Assembly: GCA_028139285.1 (NCBI GenBank)
Contig: JAOINI010000002.1
Coordinates: forward strand, 1-64,000
Direction: 5' to 3'
Length of the DNA stretch: 64,000 bases
From: Candidatus Pelagibacter sp.
GTDB taxonomy: Bacteria > Pseudomonadota > Alphaproteobacteria > Pelagibacterales > Pelagibacteraceae
In this document: one piece after another, positions 38,319-47,656 of the stretch
Position numbering within the stretch: the first letter of the stretch is position 1
Layout of the letters: the number at the start of each line of letters is the position of its first letter
Program-made: the position numbers and the translations under genes
The notes under the pieces: model-generated
Told to the model about the DNA's origin: nothing
Seen by the model: the letters and a program-made list of their open reading frames with translations, nothing else
Database searches by the model: none

Positions 38319-38660
38319 TTATTTTCCAGCTTTTTCTGAAAAGTGTTTTTCGAATTTATTTTTGATTTCTCTAAATTTTTCATGCTCTTTCATAGGTTCT
38401 TTCTTTTTTGAAATATTAGGCCATAATGCAGAAAACTTTTTATTAAGCAACAACCATTTTTCTTTGTCTTTTACAGAGTCATCGGTATCAGCTTTAATTG
38501 CATCTATAGGACATTCAGGTTCACAAACACCACAATCTATACACTCGTCTGGGTTTATAACCAACATATTCTCACCTTCATAAAAACAGTCTACCGGGCA
38601 AACCTCTACACAATCCGTAAGTTTACATTTAATACATTCGTCTTTCACTATGTATGTCAT
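38319..38660 (-). CDS. fdxA: Seven-iron ferredoxin (FdxA)
   Basis: N-terminal ferredoxin domain with Cys at 9, 12, 17, 21, 40, 43, 46 and 50, and an extra Cys25; the pattern C-x7-C-x3-CP and [12 protein letters not shown] fits the 3Fe-4S/4Fe-4S type. A charged C-terminal tail (about 60-113, [17 protein letters not shown]) is typical of alphaproteobacterial FdxA. The partner is unknown. It overlaps the TerB-like gene by four bases and precedes carD. Confidence 0.93.
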   Translation of the reverse strand: MTYIVKDECIKCKLTDCVEVCPVDCFYEGENMLVINPDECIDCGVCEPECPIDAIKADTDDSVKDKEKWLLLNKKFSALWPNISKKKEPMKEHEKFREIKNKFEKHFSEKAGK

Positions 38661-39046
38661 TGTTTATTTATTAACTTAAGTTTTATCTCGGCACACTCTT
38701 TATCTGGAAAATATATTAAGCCACAAATTCTTCTCATTAAATTTGACTCATATTGATCTATGGAATTATCCGAAATTATTACTTTCCAGAGATGTTCAAT
38801 AATATCTTTTTTAACATCCATCGAGTTTTTTTTAATTATATTAGTGTAATCAAGTAATTGATTTGAATTATTTTCAATCTCTTCTGCCTTTTTTAATATC
38901 TGATTAGTGTCAGCGTCTTCAAGATATGATTTTATAAAATTTTTTACTAAGTTTTTTTCATGATCAGAATAAATCTCATCTATGTTAGCTGCGTGAACTA
39001 ATAACGCAGATATCCCAACCACACTTTCTTTATCTAATTCACTCAT
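38657..39046 (-). CDS. TerB-like protein
   Basis: 129 aa, all-helical by composition. The pattern [30 protein letters not shown]...[30 protein letters not shown] matches the TerB (tellurite resistance B) fold with its conserved acidic positions. Despite the family name, no other ter gene is present. In other alphaproteobacteria, as I recall, an S4 RNA-binding protein occupies this position between the helicase and fdxA. Confidence 0.8.
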   Translation of the reverse strand: MSELDKESVVGISALLVHAANIDEIYSDHEKNLVKNFIKSYLEDADTNQILKKAEEIENNSNQLLDYTNIIKKNSMDVKKDIIEHLWKVIISDNSIDQYESNLMRRICGLIYFPDKECAEIKLKLINKQ

Positions 39047-41512
39047 TTATTTAATATTTAAAGTGAGAAGTTTATTAAATGGATTTTCTTTTTTGTCAAA
39101 TCGTATTATTTTCTCTTTTTTCTTCTTTTCTCCTTTAAAAATATAGGTATCTACTATTTTATCCTTTTTATAATTCATATTTACCATTAATTTATAAAAA
39201 TTTTCTTTGGAACAACCTAATAAATTCATCATTTCAGAATTTACTTTAAACTTTCTGTCTTTAGTATTTTCTATAATTTTAAGAAATAATTTCTCTAAAA
39301 TATCAATTCTTACGAAAAATTGCTTAAATTTTTCAAACCCGCATAAAAGTAAAAAACTTTTGTCAAATTTCATATTTGTTAAAAAATTTAAACCTGATTT
39401 TGGAATTACGTTATCATCAGAGAGATTAAAAAACATTTTCCACAAACTAATTCGAAACTCCACAGCTTTAGGCTTTAACATTTTTGGTAGATAGATATGA
39501 TATCTTCCAATTTTAATTCCCATTCCCCACAGTTTTTTTCTTTCCTCGGAGGGAATTGATTTAACAATATTTTCTACAGCGCTACGTTTAATAACACCAT
39601 TATTTTCATATAATTGAAATATGAGCCCTCTCAGATATTGGTTTGAAACTTTATGTTTTGTCAATTTTATAAGATCACCCAAAACTTCATTGATGTAATC
39701 TGCTAACCAATTGTTTAAAAATTTTAATAGTTTAATTTTCGACTCTTCATTCAATGTGTCATCAGCAATTATCTCTATTTCGGGACTTAAGTAATCATTC
39801 CCCTTTTTTAATCTTGCTATCGAATTTTCTTTCCAAATTATTTGATTTTGATTATTTATTGAGATCTCTTTTTTTGTTAAAATTTCCTCAACTCTTTTTA
39901 CCAGTTCTCCCTCAATTCCTTTTCTTGCCGCCTTCTTTATTGATTTAATATCTGTATCTAAAGTTTTGGAGGTCACCTCTATAATAAATTTGAGTCCTTT
40001 AAGTTCTCCAATTCTTTGGCCATCTATATGAATTTTGTTTTCTTCGTTTATTTCCGTATTTAAAATTAAATCTTGCTTTAAACTTCTTGAGAGAATGCTT
40101 ATTTTCTTATCTATAAAACTTTTAGTAAGTTCTTCGTGCAATTTATCAGACAACTTATCTTCAATTCTTTTTGTTAATTGAACCCAATAGTCTGAATTTT
40201 CAACCCAATTTTTTTTATTTGCTACATAGGACCATGTTCTTACATTTGACAATCTATGTGAAAGCAAGTCTACATTTCCGTGATCTTTTTCTAAGCCTTT
40301 AAGTTGCTCTTTCATAAAGATACTTGGTATTTTTTTTTTTCGTGTAGTTAAAAATTGAAATACTTTATCAACCACATTTATATGTTGTCCGTAAGCTTTT
40401 TTTTCAAAGTCAGGAATTTGACAGCACTCCCAAAGTATTTCTAAATTTTTATGGTAAATAATATTATTAGCTCCCTTTTTTAAAAAAAATCTTAGTACAC
40501 TTTCGTCAAGAGAGTCGTTAGTTCTTAATAAATTTTTTTTGTTTGGTTTCAATTCAAGTGAACTAATTAATTTTTCAGGATTTTCAAAATTAAGATTTGA
40601 ATTTCTCCAAAAAATTGTCTTTGTATAAGGTAATTGATGTTTTTCAATTTTTTCTATTTCATCAGAATTAAGAGTTTCACAATCACCAGTAGTACCAAAT
40701 CCACCGTCATTTTTATATCTCCCAGCTCTACCTGCAATTTGGGACATTTCAATTAAGTTTAATCTTCTAGTTTTTTTTCCATCAAACTTTTTTAAATTAG
40801 AAAAATAAATTTCATTAATATCCATATTCAAACCCATACCTATAGCATCTGTAGCGATTAAATAATCAACATCACCTGATTGATATAAGCCAACTTGGGA
40901 ATTCCTTGTTTTTGGGCTAAGCGATCCCATGATTACAGCTGCGCCACCTTTTTGTCGTCTTACTAATTCTGCAATTGCATAAACTTCTTCAATTGAAAAA
41001 GCTATAATCGCAGATTTTCTATCTAGTCTCGAAATTTTTTTAATACCAGAGTAGCTAAGTTTAGAATATCTTTGCATCTTCTCGAACTCTACGTTTTTTA
41101 CCAGTTCACTAATTAAATTTTCCATTACTTGAGACCCTAAAAACATAGTAAGTTTAGTTCCTCTAAACTCTAACAATCTCTCAGTAAAAATATGACCTCT
41201 CTCTCTATCGGCACACATTTGAATTTCATCAATAGCAACGAATTCAACGACTTTATCTTTTGGCATTGATTCAACAGTACAAACGAAGTAGTTGGCACTA
41301 CTAGGAATAATCTTTTCCTCACCAGTTATGAGAGCAACTCTTTTAATCCCAACTTTATTTACACATTTGTCATAAACTTCTCTAGCAAGCAGTCTTAATG
41401 GCAATCCAAATATACCACTTTCGTAACTAAGCATTTTCTCTATAGCTACAAATGTTTTCCCTGTATTAGTTGGCCCAAGCAAAGCAGTAATTTTCTGAGA
41501 TTGATTTTCCAT
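39047..41512 (-). CDS. SUV3-like DEAD-family RNA helicase
   Basis: 821 aa. Walker A is GPTNTGKT (residues 13-20), LPLRLLAREVYDK follows, motif II is DEIQMCADRERG (about 92-103), and the helicase C domain has GSLSPKTRNSQVGLYQSGDVDYLIATDAIGMGLNM and QIAGRAGRYKNDGGFG. This is the mitochondrial SUV3 type, found in alphaproteobacteria. The long C-terminal region is Lys-rich and of unknown fold. It heads the helicase-terB-fdxA-carD run; the stop abuts the TerB start. RNA turnover or structured-RNA unwinding is likely. Confidence 0.9.
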   Translation of the reverse strand: MENQSQKITALLGPTNTGKTFVAIEKMLSYESGIFGLPLRLLAREVYDKCVNKVGIKRVALITGEEKIIPSSANYFVCTVESMPKDKVVEFVAIDEIQMCADRERGHIFTERLLEFRGTKLTMFLGSQVMENLISELVKNVEFEKMQRYSKLSYSGIKKISRLDRKSAIIAFSIEEVYAIAELVRRQKGGAAVIMGSLSPKTRNSQVGLYQSGDVDYLIATDAIGMGLNMDINEIYFSNLKKFDGKKTRRLNLIEMSQIAGRAGRYKNDGGFGTTGDCETLNSDEIEKIEKHQLPYTKTIFWRNSNLNFENPEKLISSLELKPNKKNLLRTNDSLDESVLRFFLKKGANNIIYHKNLEILWECCQIPDFEKKAYGQHINVVDKVFQFLTTRKKKIPSIFMKEQLKGLEKDHGNVDLLSHRLSNVRTWSYVANKKNWVENSDYWVQLTKRIEDKLSDKLHEELTKSFIDKKISILSRSLKQDLILNTEINEENKIHIDGQRIGELKGLKFIIEVTSKTLDTDIKSIKKAARKGIEGELVKRVEEILTKKEISINNQNQIIWKENSIARLKKGNDYLSPEIEIIADDTLNEESKIKLLKFLNNWLADYINEVLGDLIKLTKHKVSNQYLRGLIFQLYENNGVIKRSAVENIVKSIPSEERKKLWGMGIKIGRYHIYLPKMLKPKAVEFRISLWKMFFNLSDDNVIPKSGLNFLTNMKFDKSFLLLCGFEKFKQFFVRIDILEKLFLKIIENTKDRKFKVNSEMMNLLGCSKENFYKLMVNMNYKKDKIVDTYIFKGEKKKKEKIIRFDKKENPFNKLLTLNIK

Positions 41513-41537
41513 TTTTGTGTCAGTTAATTTTATTTAC

Positions 41538-41565
41538 ACTATATATAGATCAAGGTTGAGAACAA
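41538..41565 (-). promoter_or_regulatory. Promoter of the helicase-carD run
   Basis: On the minus strand TTGTTC (41560-41565) and TATAGT (41538-41543) are 16 bp apart, about 25 bases before the helicase ATG. The -10 region is embedded in an alternating TA run. Confidence 0.5.
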
Positions 41566-41596
41566 AATAAGATTAAAACATGACCGAATCGATTTG

Positions 41597-41623
41597 TCAA
41601 ATGTTCCTGTTTTTAACATTTGA
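41597..41623 (+). repeat. 9-bp inverted repeat upstream of the aminotransferase
   Basis: TCAAATGTT (41597-41605) and AACATTTGA (41615-41623) are perfect inverted copies with a 9-bp spacer, 18 bp centre to centre. It ends 11 bases before the ATG at 41635, so it could be a repressor operator or an RNA hairpin that affects initiation. Confidence 0.55.
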
Positions 41624-41634
41624 TTTGACTTCTA

Positions 41635-42906
41635 ATGGTCAGTCCCCGTATAGGTAGACGTGTTTTAATGACACCAAAAGTAAAAAAAAATATTTTAAAG
41701 CTTAAAGAGTCTTCCACTTTAGCAATTAATGAAAGATCAAAAGAACTAATTAAATCCGGAAAAAAAATTTATAGATTTGGATTTGGACAGTCTCCTTTTC
41801 AAATACCAGAAAATATAGTTGATGCATTAAAATCAAATGCTCATAGAAAAGAATATTTGCCTATACAGGGGCTGCCAGAGCTAAGAGAAAAAATATCAAA
41901 ATATTTGTTGGATAGAACAGGAGTAAAATACTCAAAAGAAAACATATTAATAACACCAGGTTCAAAAGAAGCCATGTTATTAATGCACATAACATTTAAT
42001 GGAGAAATTTTAACTCCTGCTCCATGTTGGGTTTCTTATGAACCACAAGCAGAAATTGGATCTAATAATGTCCATTGGCTAGAGACCTCAAGATCTAACA
42101 ACTGGTTTCCAACAGCAAAAGAACTTGAAAATAAACTAAAAAAAATTGGCAGAAAAAAAAATATTATTTTAATATTGAATTCACCAAACAATCCATCTGG
42201 AGCAGTTTGCAATAATTTAAAAGAGTTAGCTTCTGTGGCAAAAAAATATAAATTAATTATTCTTTCTGATGAAATTTATACGGATTTATCTTTTGACAAT
42301 GATTACAAATCTATTTCTAAATATTATCCAGAAAATACATTTATTAGTGGTGGTCTAAGCAAATGGTGTGGTGCAGGTGGGTGGAGACTAGGTTTCTTAG
42401 CAGTGCCAAACGGATTGAAAGAATTTATGAAAAGTTTAAAATCATTAGCAAGCGAGTCTTATTCAACTGTAAATACCCCAACTCAGTTTGCTGCAGTAGA
42501 AGCGTATAACGGCAATTACGAGAGTTATAGATTGAAAGTCAGAGCGATACTTAATGCTGTAGGCAAATATGTTTACACTAATCTAAAATCAAATAAAGTT
42601 TTAATAAATCCACCACAAGGAGCATTTTACTTGATGCCCGAATTTAAAAATAAAAAATTTAAAACTTCAGCTCAATTATGTGACGTAATACTAAAAGAGA
42701 CAGGTGTTGCAATGCTTCCTGGATCGGATTTTGGCTTTAAACCAAAAAAAATGCTCACAAGATTAAGCTATACAGACTTTGACGGAATTGAGTTTTTTAA
42801 AAATGTAGAAAGCCATAAATCTATTAGTGAGGAAATGGTCAAGACCTATGCCCCAAATGTAGTTGAAGGTGTAACTAAGCTATCAAATTGGGCCAAAAAT
42901 TTATAA
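41635..42906 (+). CDS. Class I/II pyridoxal-phosphate aminotransferase
   Basis: 423 aa with the aspartate-aminotransferase fold. Motifs: PIQGLPELREKISKYL, ILITPGSKEAMLL, NSPNNPSGAV, SDEIYTDLSF and the PLP Lys in SGGLSKWCGAGGWRLGF (about residue 243). The substrate is not clear; AspC-type, alanine or branched-chain acceptors are all possible. An internal ATG at 41668 (MTPKVKKN) is an alternative start and would drop 11 residues that look non-conserved. It is followed by the TRAP operon with its own promoter. Confidence 0.85.
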   Translation: MVSPRIGRRVLMTPKVKKNILKLKESSTLAINERSKELIKSGKKIYRFGFGQSPFQIPENIVDALKSNAHRKEYLPIQGLPELREKISKYLLDRTGVKYSKENILITPGSKEAMLLMHITFNGEILTPAPCWVSYEPQAEIGSNNVHWLETSRSNNWFPTAKELENKLKKIGRKKNIILILNSPNNPSGAVCNNLKELASVAKKYKLIILSDEIYTDLSFDNDYKSISKYYPENTFISGGLSKWCGAGGWRLGFLAVPNGLKEFMKSLKSLASESYSTVNTPTQFAAVEAYNGNYESYRLKVRAILNAVGKYVYTNLKSNKVLINPPQGAFYLMPEFKNKKFKTSAQLCDVILKETGVAMLPGSDFGFKPKKMLTRLSYTDFDGIEFFKNVESHKSISEEMVKTYAPNVVEGVTKLSNWAKNL

Positions 42907-42914
42907 GAATCTCT

Positions 42915-42943
42915 TTGACCTCTAACTGATTACGTAGTTAAAT
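42915..42943 (+). promoter_or_regulatory. Promoter of the TAXI TRAP solute-binding gene
   Basis: TTGACC (42915-42920) and TTAAAT (42938-42943) are 17 bp apart. Together with the strong ribosome-binding site AAGAGGAG (42957-42964, five bases before the ATG), this predicts high expression of the binding protein. Confidence 0.55.
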
Positions 42944-42969
42944 TAATCATTATAACAAGAGGAGTACAC

Positions 42970-43974
42970 ATGAAAAAAATGATGTCATTGATTTCAGCGG
43001 TACTAGTAATGTTTGCTTTTTCAAGCCCCATTACATCAATCGCTAAATCAGCAGAGTTCTTTACAATAGGAACAGGTGGACCTACTGGAGTTTATTTCCA
43101 AACAGGTAACGCTATTTGTAAAATGTTACATAAATCAGCAATAAGTGCTGACCACGGTAGAAAAAAAGGTACAGCAAAAGCTTATAGATGTACTGCACCT
43201 TCAACAGGTGGATCAAACTACAATATTGGACAAATCAAAGATGGTGAGTTTCAATTTGGTGTTGCTCAGTCAGACTGGCAGTACCATGCTTACAATGGTT
43301 CAAGCAAATGGGAAGGAAAACAGTTTAGTGACTTAAGAGCTGTATTTTCTGTTCACAATGAACCTTTCCAAATTTGGGCAAGTAAAAAATCAAAAATTAA
43401 AGATTTCAAAAGCCTAAAAGGAAAAACAGTAAACATCGGTAACCCAGGTTCTGGTCAAAGAGGAACTATGGAAGAACTAATGAAAGCTATGGGAGCGGAT
43501 ATGAGTATGTTCAAAGCAACTACTGAACTTACTTCTTCTGAACAAGTAAAAGCTCTTTGCGACGGTAAAATAGATGCATTTGGTTACTCAGTAGGATTTC
43601 CAAATGGTGCTATGGAGCAGGCAGCCACTTGTAAAGCAAAAGCTAGCCCAATCAATTTAACTGGTGCGCCAGTTCAAGGCTTAATTGATGGTGCTGACTA
43701 CTATGCAAAAGCTGTAATTCCAAAAGGAACTTACTCAAATCAGAAAAAAGACGCTACAACGTTTGGTGTAAAAGCTACTGTTGTTACAAGCGCAAATGTT
43801 TCTGAAGAGCTTGTATACTTAGTAACAAAAGCGGTAATGGAAAACTTTGATGATTTCAGAGCTCAACACCCTGCTTTTGGACCACTGGAAAAGAAAAACA
43901 TGATAGCTGATGGTTTATCAGCTCCATTACATCCAGGTGCAATTAAGTATTACAAAGAAGCTGGATTAATGTAA
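42970..43974 (+). CDS. TAXI-family TRAP transporter solute-binding protein
   Basis: 334 aa periplasmic binding protein. A signal peptide (about 1-28, MKKMMSLISAVLVMFAFSSPITSIAKSAE) is followed by FFTIGTGGPTGVYFQTGNAICKML, the hallmark of TAXI proteins (TTGGTGGVYY-like). VNIGNPGSGQRGTMEELM and AFGYSVGFPNGAMEQAA fit the same family. Cys pairs in the mature chain may form disulfides. TAXI ligands include glutamate/glutamine and other small acids, but the ligand cannot be read by eye. A terminator separates it from the permease gene. Confidence 0.93.
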   Translation: MKKMMSLISAVLVMFAFSSPITSIAKSAEFFTIGTGGPTGVYFQTGNAICKMLHKSAISADHGRKKGTAKAYRCTAPSTGGSNYNIGQIKDGEFQFGVAQSDWQYHAYNGSSKWEGKQFSDLRAVFSVHNEPFQIWASKKSKIKDFKSLKGKTVNIGNPGSGQRGTMEELMKAMGADMSMFKATTELTSSEQVKALCDGKIDAFGYSVGFPNGAMEQAATCKAKASPINLTGAPVQGLIDGADYYAKAVIPKGTYSNQKKDATTFGVKATVVTSANVSEELVYLVTKAVMENFDDFRAQHPAFGPLEKKNMIADGLSAPLHPGAIKYYKEAGLM

Positions 43975-43993
43975 TTCAACTTTATAGTTTAAT

Positions 43994-44030
43994 TAAAAAA
44001 GGCCCAATATTTCTTGGGCCTTTTTTTTTA
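43994..44030 (+). terminator. Attenuating terminator between TRAP binding protein and permease
   Basis: GGCCCAA (44001-44007) pairs with TTGGGCC (44014-44020) around a 6-base loop, with an A-run before and nine T after. It lies 22 bases before the permease ATG and probably lets only part of transcription read through, keeping binding protein in excess. Confidence 0.88.
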
Positions 44031-44051
44031 GAATAATGTATCTTAGCTAAA

Positions 44052-46376
44052 ATGAATCAAAACATTCAAAGTAAGATAAAAGATAAAATTCAAGAGGACA
44101 TTTCACCAACAAGAAATTTGTCCGGGGTTCATTTAAAAATAGTTTTTGGGATTGCAATACTCTGGACATTTTTTCAACTTTGGTATGCATCTCCTTTTCC
44201 TTTTTGGTTCAATTTTGGAATGTTCAAAGGATTGCCTGCTAGAGCCATTCACTTAGGTTTTGCTTTAACTTTGGCTTTTTTAATTTTTCCAGCAGTTAGG
44301 GGAAAAAAGATTTCAATACTTGATATTATAATTAGTATAACTGGGGCATTAAGTTGTTTATATATTTATTTTTTCTATGATGATTTAGTAAATAGAGGCG
44401 GGATTCTTTTAGTAAAAGAAATATTCGGTTTTAAAGTTCCAGTTGAACTTATAATTGGGGCTATAGGTATATTAATTTTATTAGAGGCAACTAGAAGAGC
44501 CATAGGCTTGCCTTTAGTCATAATCGCAGTTTGTTTTCTTTTATTTTCTTATTTCGGAAAATATGCTCCTGACATTATTTCTCATGGGGGGCTTTCAATA
44601 AAAAGATTAGTAGGATTTCAATGGTTTGATCAAGAAGCAATATTTGGAATTCCAATAGGAGTTTCAGTAGATTTCATTTTTTTATTCGTATTATTTGGAG
44701 CTTTATTAGAAACTGCAGGAGGTGGAAAGTATTTTTTAGACTTAGCTTTTGCAATGGTTGGTAAAATGCGAGGAGGCCCAGCTAAAGCTGCAATATTAGG
44801 ATCTGGAATGACGGGCATGATTTCAGGTTCTTCAATCGCAAACACTGTAACAACTGGAACTTTTACAATTCCTATAATGAAAAAAACTGGTTTCTCTCAA
44901 GAAAAAGCTGGGGCTATAGAAGTTTCTTCCTCAGTTAACGGTCAAATAATGCCTCCGGTAATGGGAGCCGCAGCTTTTGTAATGGCAAGTTTTATAGGTG
45001 TTACTTATTTTGAAGTTGTAAAACATGCTTTTTTACCAGCTATCATTTCATACATTGCTTTATTTTATATCTCTCATTTAGAGGCTCTTAAATTAGGATT
45101 AAAAGGAATGGATGATGCTGATGTTCCTCACTTAAAGAAAACTTTTTTATCTGGTTTACATTTTTTAATACCCATTTTTGTTTTGATTTTTTTACTCGTT
45201 TATATGAGATATACAGCAGGATTTTCTATCTTCTACGCAACCTTATCTTTAATATTAGTTAACTTAGTAAGTCGTATAATAAAAAACCCAGATTTTAAAA
45301 CTGGTTTAATCGACTGGTACAATCAAACAATAGTTGGACTGCAAAAAGGTGCAATTAATATGGTCGGGGTAGGGATTGCAATTGCTACAGCAGGAATAAT
45401 TGTAGGGGCAGTGGGGTCGACAGGGCTTAGTACTAATTTAATTATTGTTATTGAAACGATAGCAAGAGACAATGTTATAATTTTAATATTGTTAACTATT
45501 ATACTTTGCTTGTTACTTGGTATGGGTCTTCCTACAACTGCAAATTATGTAGTAGTCGCGTCACTAATGGCTACAGTTTTAGTTGATGTTGGAAACGCTT
45601 CGGGCTTTATTTTCCCATTAATTGCTGTTCACTTATTCGTATTTTATTTTGGATTGATGGCTGATGTAACACCCCCTGTTGGTTTAGCTTCATACGCTGC
45701 AGCCGCAATTTCTGGAGGGGATCCTTTAAGAACAGGACTCCAGGCCATTTGGTACAGCTTAAGAACAGGAATTTTACCGATTGTCTTTTTGTTTAATCAC
45801 GAACTTTTATTGATTGGAGTAGATAGCATATGGCAAGCTTTATTAGTTATAGCTACTTCATTAATTGGAATTTTAGTATTCACCGCAGCCACACAACAAT
45901 GGTTTATAAATAAATTAAGATGGTATGAGATTGTAGCTTTTTTAATTATATCTTTATCATTTTTAGCTCCAGACTACGTTTTGAGTAAATTCTACCCTAA
46001 ATATAATGAGCAAAATCTTTCGGCAGAAAGTATTCAAAATTTATCTTTTGACCCTTCAAAAGAGGTCCATATTAAAGTCACTCGAGTTACTGAATACGGA
46101 GAAAGATATAAATTATTTGTTATCGATAAAGGTAAATTTGAAAACAATTATAACTTAGAAGAATATGGTGTGACATTAACAGACCAGAACGATCAATTGA
46201 CGGTTGATAAATTAAACTGGAAAGGGGAAGCAAAAAAATCTGGTATTCAAATGGGTGATATTATAAGTAATTTCAAAATTGAAAACCCAGACAGACCTAA
46301 TAAAGCAATAGTATATCCTTTTGCACTTTTATTTTTATTAGTAATTGGATATTTTAATTATAGAAGAGTTGTCTAA
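44052..46376 (+). CDS. TRAP transporter fused permease (DctQ-DctM, TAXI type)
   Basis: 774 aa. The N-terminal part (about 1-170) carries the DctQ-like helices; the rest is DctM with GSGMTGMISGSSIANTVTTGTFTIP, SSVNGQIMPPVMGAAAFVMA, GLPTTANYVVVASLMA and LMADVTPPVGLASYAAAAISG, all hallmarks of TAXI fused permeases. A C-terminal soluble stretch (about 655-750) reads KLNWKGEAKKSGIQMGDIISNFKI, PDZ-like and probably the DUF3394 region. A last helix (LLFLLVIGYFNYRRVV) ends the protein. It overlaps the convergent thioesterase by four bases. Confidence 0.92.
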   Translation: MNQNIQSKIKDKIQEDISPTRNLSGVHLKIVFGIAILWTFFQLWYASPFPFWFNFGMFKGLPARAIHLGFALTLAFLIFPAVRGKKISILDIIISITGALSCLYIYFFYDDLVNRGGILLVKEIFGFKVPVELIIGAIGILILLEATRRAIGLPLVIIAVCFLLFSYFGKYAPDIISHGGLSIKRLVGFQWFDQEAIFGIPIGVSVDFIFLFVLFGALLETAGGGKYFLDLAFAMVGKMRGGPAKAAILGSGMTGMISGSSIANTVTTGTFTIPIMKKTGFSQEKAGAIEVSSSVNGQIMPPVMGAAAFVMASFIGVTYFEVVKHAFLPAIISYIALFYISHLEALKLGLKGMDDADVPHLKKTFLSGLHFLIPIFVLIFLLVYMRYTAGFSIFYATLSLILVNLVSRIIKNPDFKTGLIDWYNQTIVGLQKGAINMVGVGIAIATAGIIVGAVGSTGLSTNLIIVIETIARDNVIILILLTIILCLLLGMGLPTTANYVVVASLMATVLVDVGNASGFIFPLIAVHLFVFYFGLMADVTPPVGLASYAAAAISGGDPLRTGLQAIWYSLRTGILPIVFLFNHELLLIGVDSIWQALLVIATSLIGILVFTAATQQWFINKLRWYEIVAFLIISLSFLAPDYVLSKFYPKYNEQNLSAESIQNLSFDPSKEVHIKVTRVTEYGERYKLFVIDKGKFENNYNLEEYGVTLTDQNDQLTVDKLNWKGEAKKSGIQMGDIISNFKIENPDRPNKAIVYPFALLFLLVIGYFNYRRVV

Positions 46377-46762
46377 AGAATTTTCCAGGTTCCAGAAGCA
46401 GAAGCTACTATTTCTTTATCGTTAGAAATTTCACAGCTTATAAAAACTAAAGTCTTAGTTTTTTTTAATATTTTTACTTTTCCAACAAGTTTATCGCCAA
46501 GTTGGCCTACAGAGATAAATTTCATATCCAAATTTATTGTTACACATCTCTTGTCCCCCGCAATTCTATGAGCAGCAGTTCCCATCCCAGTGTCGGCGAT
46601 AGTGGAGAGGAATCCACCATGTGCAATTTTACCGGTGTTTAAGTGTATTTCTTTTATCTCTACTGTAAACTCGTATTGAGTATTGCTAATTTTTTTTAGC
46701 TCTAACCCGCCAAGATGTTTCATAAACCCTTGATTAGACTCGTCCATACTTTTTTTTATCAT
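46373..46762 (-). CDS. PaaI-type hotdog thioesterase
   Basis: 129 aa hotdog-fold protein. Signature HGGFLSTIADTGMGTAAHR with the active-site acid, then VTINLDMKFISVGQLGDKLVGKVKILKKTKTLVF, are typical of the PaaI/4HBT group that hydrolyses acyl-CoA. Two starts are possible, 46762 (MIKKSMDES) and 46747 (MDESNQ); both overlap the upstream transporter gene, and I cannot choose. Substrate not determined. Confidence 0.85.
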   Translation of the reverse strand: MIKKSMDESNQGFMKHLGGLELKKISNTQYEFTVEIKEIHLNTGKIAHGGFLSTIADTGMGTAAHRIAGDKRCVTINLDMKFISVGQLGDKLVGKVKILKKTKTLVFISCEISNDKEIVASASGTWKIL

Positions 46763-47633
46763 ATAACGGAGCTAATTGTGAAAAAATAACTGCAAATAAA
46801 ATAAGAATTATTCCTATAATCTTAATTTCATTTAAAAACTGACTTAAAATAATCCAGCCAAAAATTGAAGCGAATACACCTTCTAGTGAAAATATAATAG
46901 CTACAGGCGCTGGAGAAAGATTCTGTTGTCCGTAAATTTGAAGAAGAAACGCCACTCCACTTGATAAAATTCCAGCGTATAACATCTCTTTTCCATCCAA
47001 AACCATGTTTGAAAATTTAACACTCTCAAAAACAAAAGCCGGCATCAATGCAAATATAGATGCAATTAAGCATTGAAGGCATGCAATAGTAATTGGATAA
47101 TTAAATATTCTTAAAAATCTTGAAATAAAAACAATATGGAACGCCCAAAATAATGCATTAAAAACTGCAATACTATCTCCTATTCTTACTTGAATATTAT
47201 CGAACTCAGTTAAAAGGATACCTCCAAATAAACAAATAATAATAGATAGCCAAACAGATTTATGAATATTTTTTGAAAAAAAGTAGTAAGCAACAAATGG
47301 AACTAAAATTACATAAAAAATTGTGAATACTGCTGTATTAGCTACATCTGTGTAAAGTAAAGCATATTGCTGTAAAACATTACCCATTGAAAGAAGAAAT
47401 CCAATAAGCAATAGATTTAAAATGTTAACTTTTTTAAAAATTATTGAATTAACCTTTTTATATTCGAAAATAAATAAAAATGGGACTAGCGTAAGAAATC
47501 CAAGAAAGAGTCTGCCGAAAGTAAAAGTAAATGGTCCGTTATAATCCATTCCCATATCTTGAGCGACGAAAGCTGAACCCCAAATTAAAGAACAGCTGAT
47601 AGCACAAATAAGAGAGAAAACTTTTTTATTCAT
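46734..47633 (-). CDS. EamA/DMT-superfamily transporter
   Basis: 299 aa with about ten membrane helices in two homologous halves (5+5), as in the drug/metabolite transporter superfamily. SLIWGSAFVAQDMG near residue 17 and YAGILSSGVAFLLQIYGQQNLSPAPVAIIFSLEGVFASIFGW in the second half are family motifs. The substrate is unknown. It lies just downstream of aceF on the same strand. Confidence 0.88.
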   Translation of the reverse strand: MNKKVFSLICAISCSLIWGSAFVAQDMGMDYNGPFTFTFGRLFLGFLTLVPFLFIFEYKKVNSIIFKKVNILNLLLIGFLLSMGNVLQQYALLYTDVANTAVFTIFYVILVPFVAYYFFSKNIHKSVWLSIIICLFGGILLTEFDNIQVRIGDSIAVFNALFWAFHIVFISRFLRIFNYPITIACLQCLIASIFALMPAFVFESVKFSNMVLDGKEMLYAGILSSGVAFLLQIYGQQNLSPAPVAIIFSLEGVFASIFGWIILSQFLNEIKIIGIILILFAVIFSQLAPLYDKKKYGRV

Positions 47634-47656
47634 GCTTTGTACTATTTTATAATTGA

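Noticed and set aside
38657..39046. Tellurite resistance operon
   Set aside because: Only a TerB-like fold is present; terC, terD, terE and terZ are all missing.
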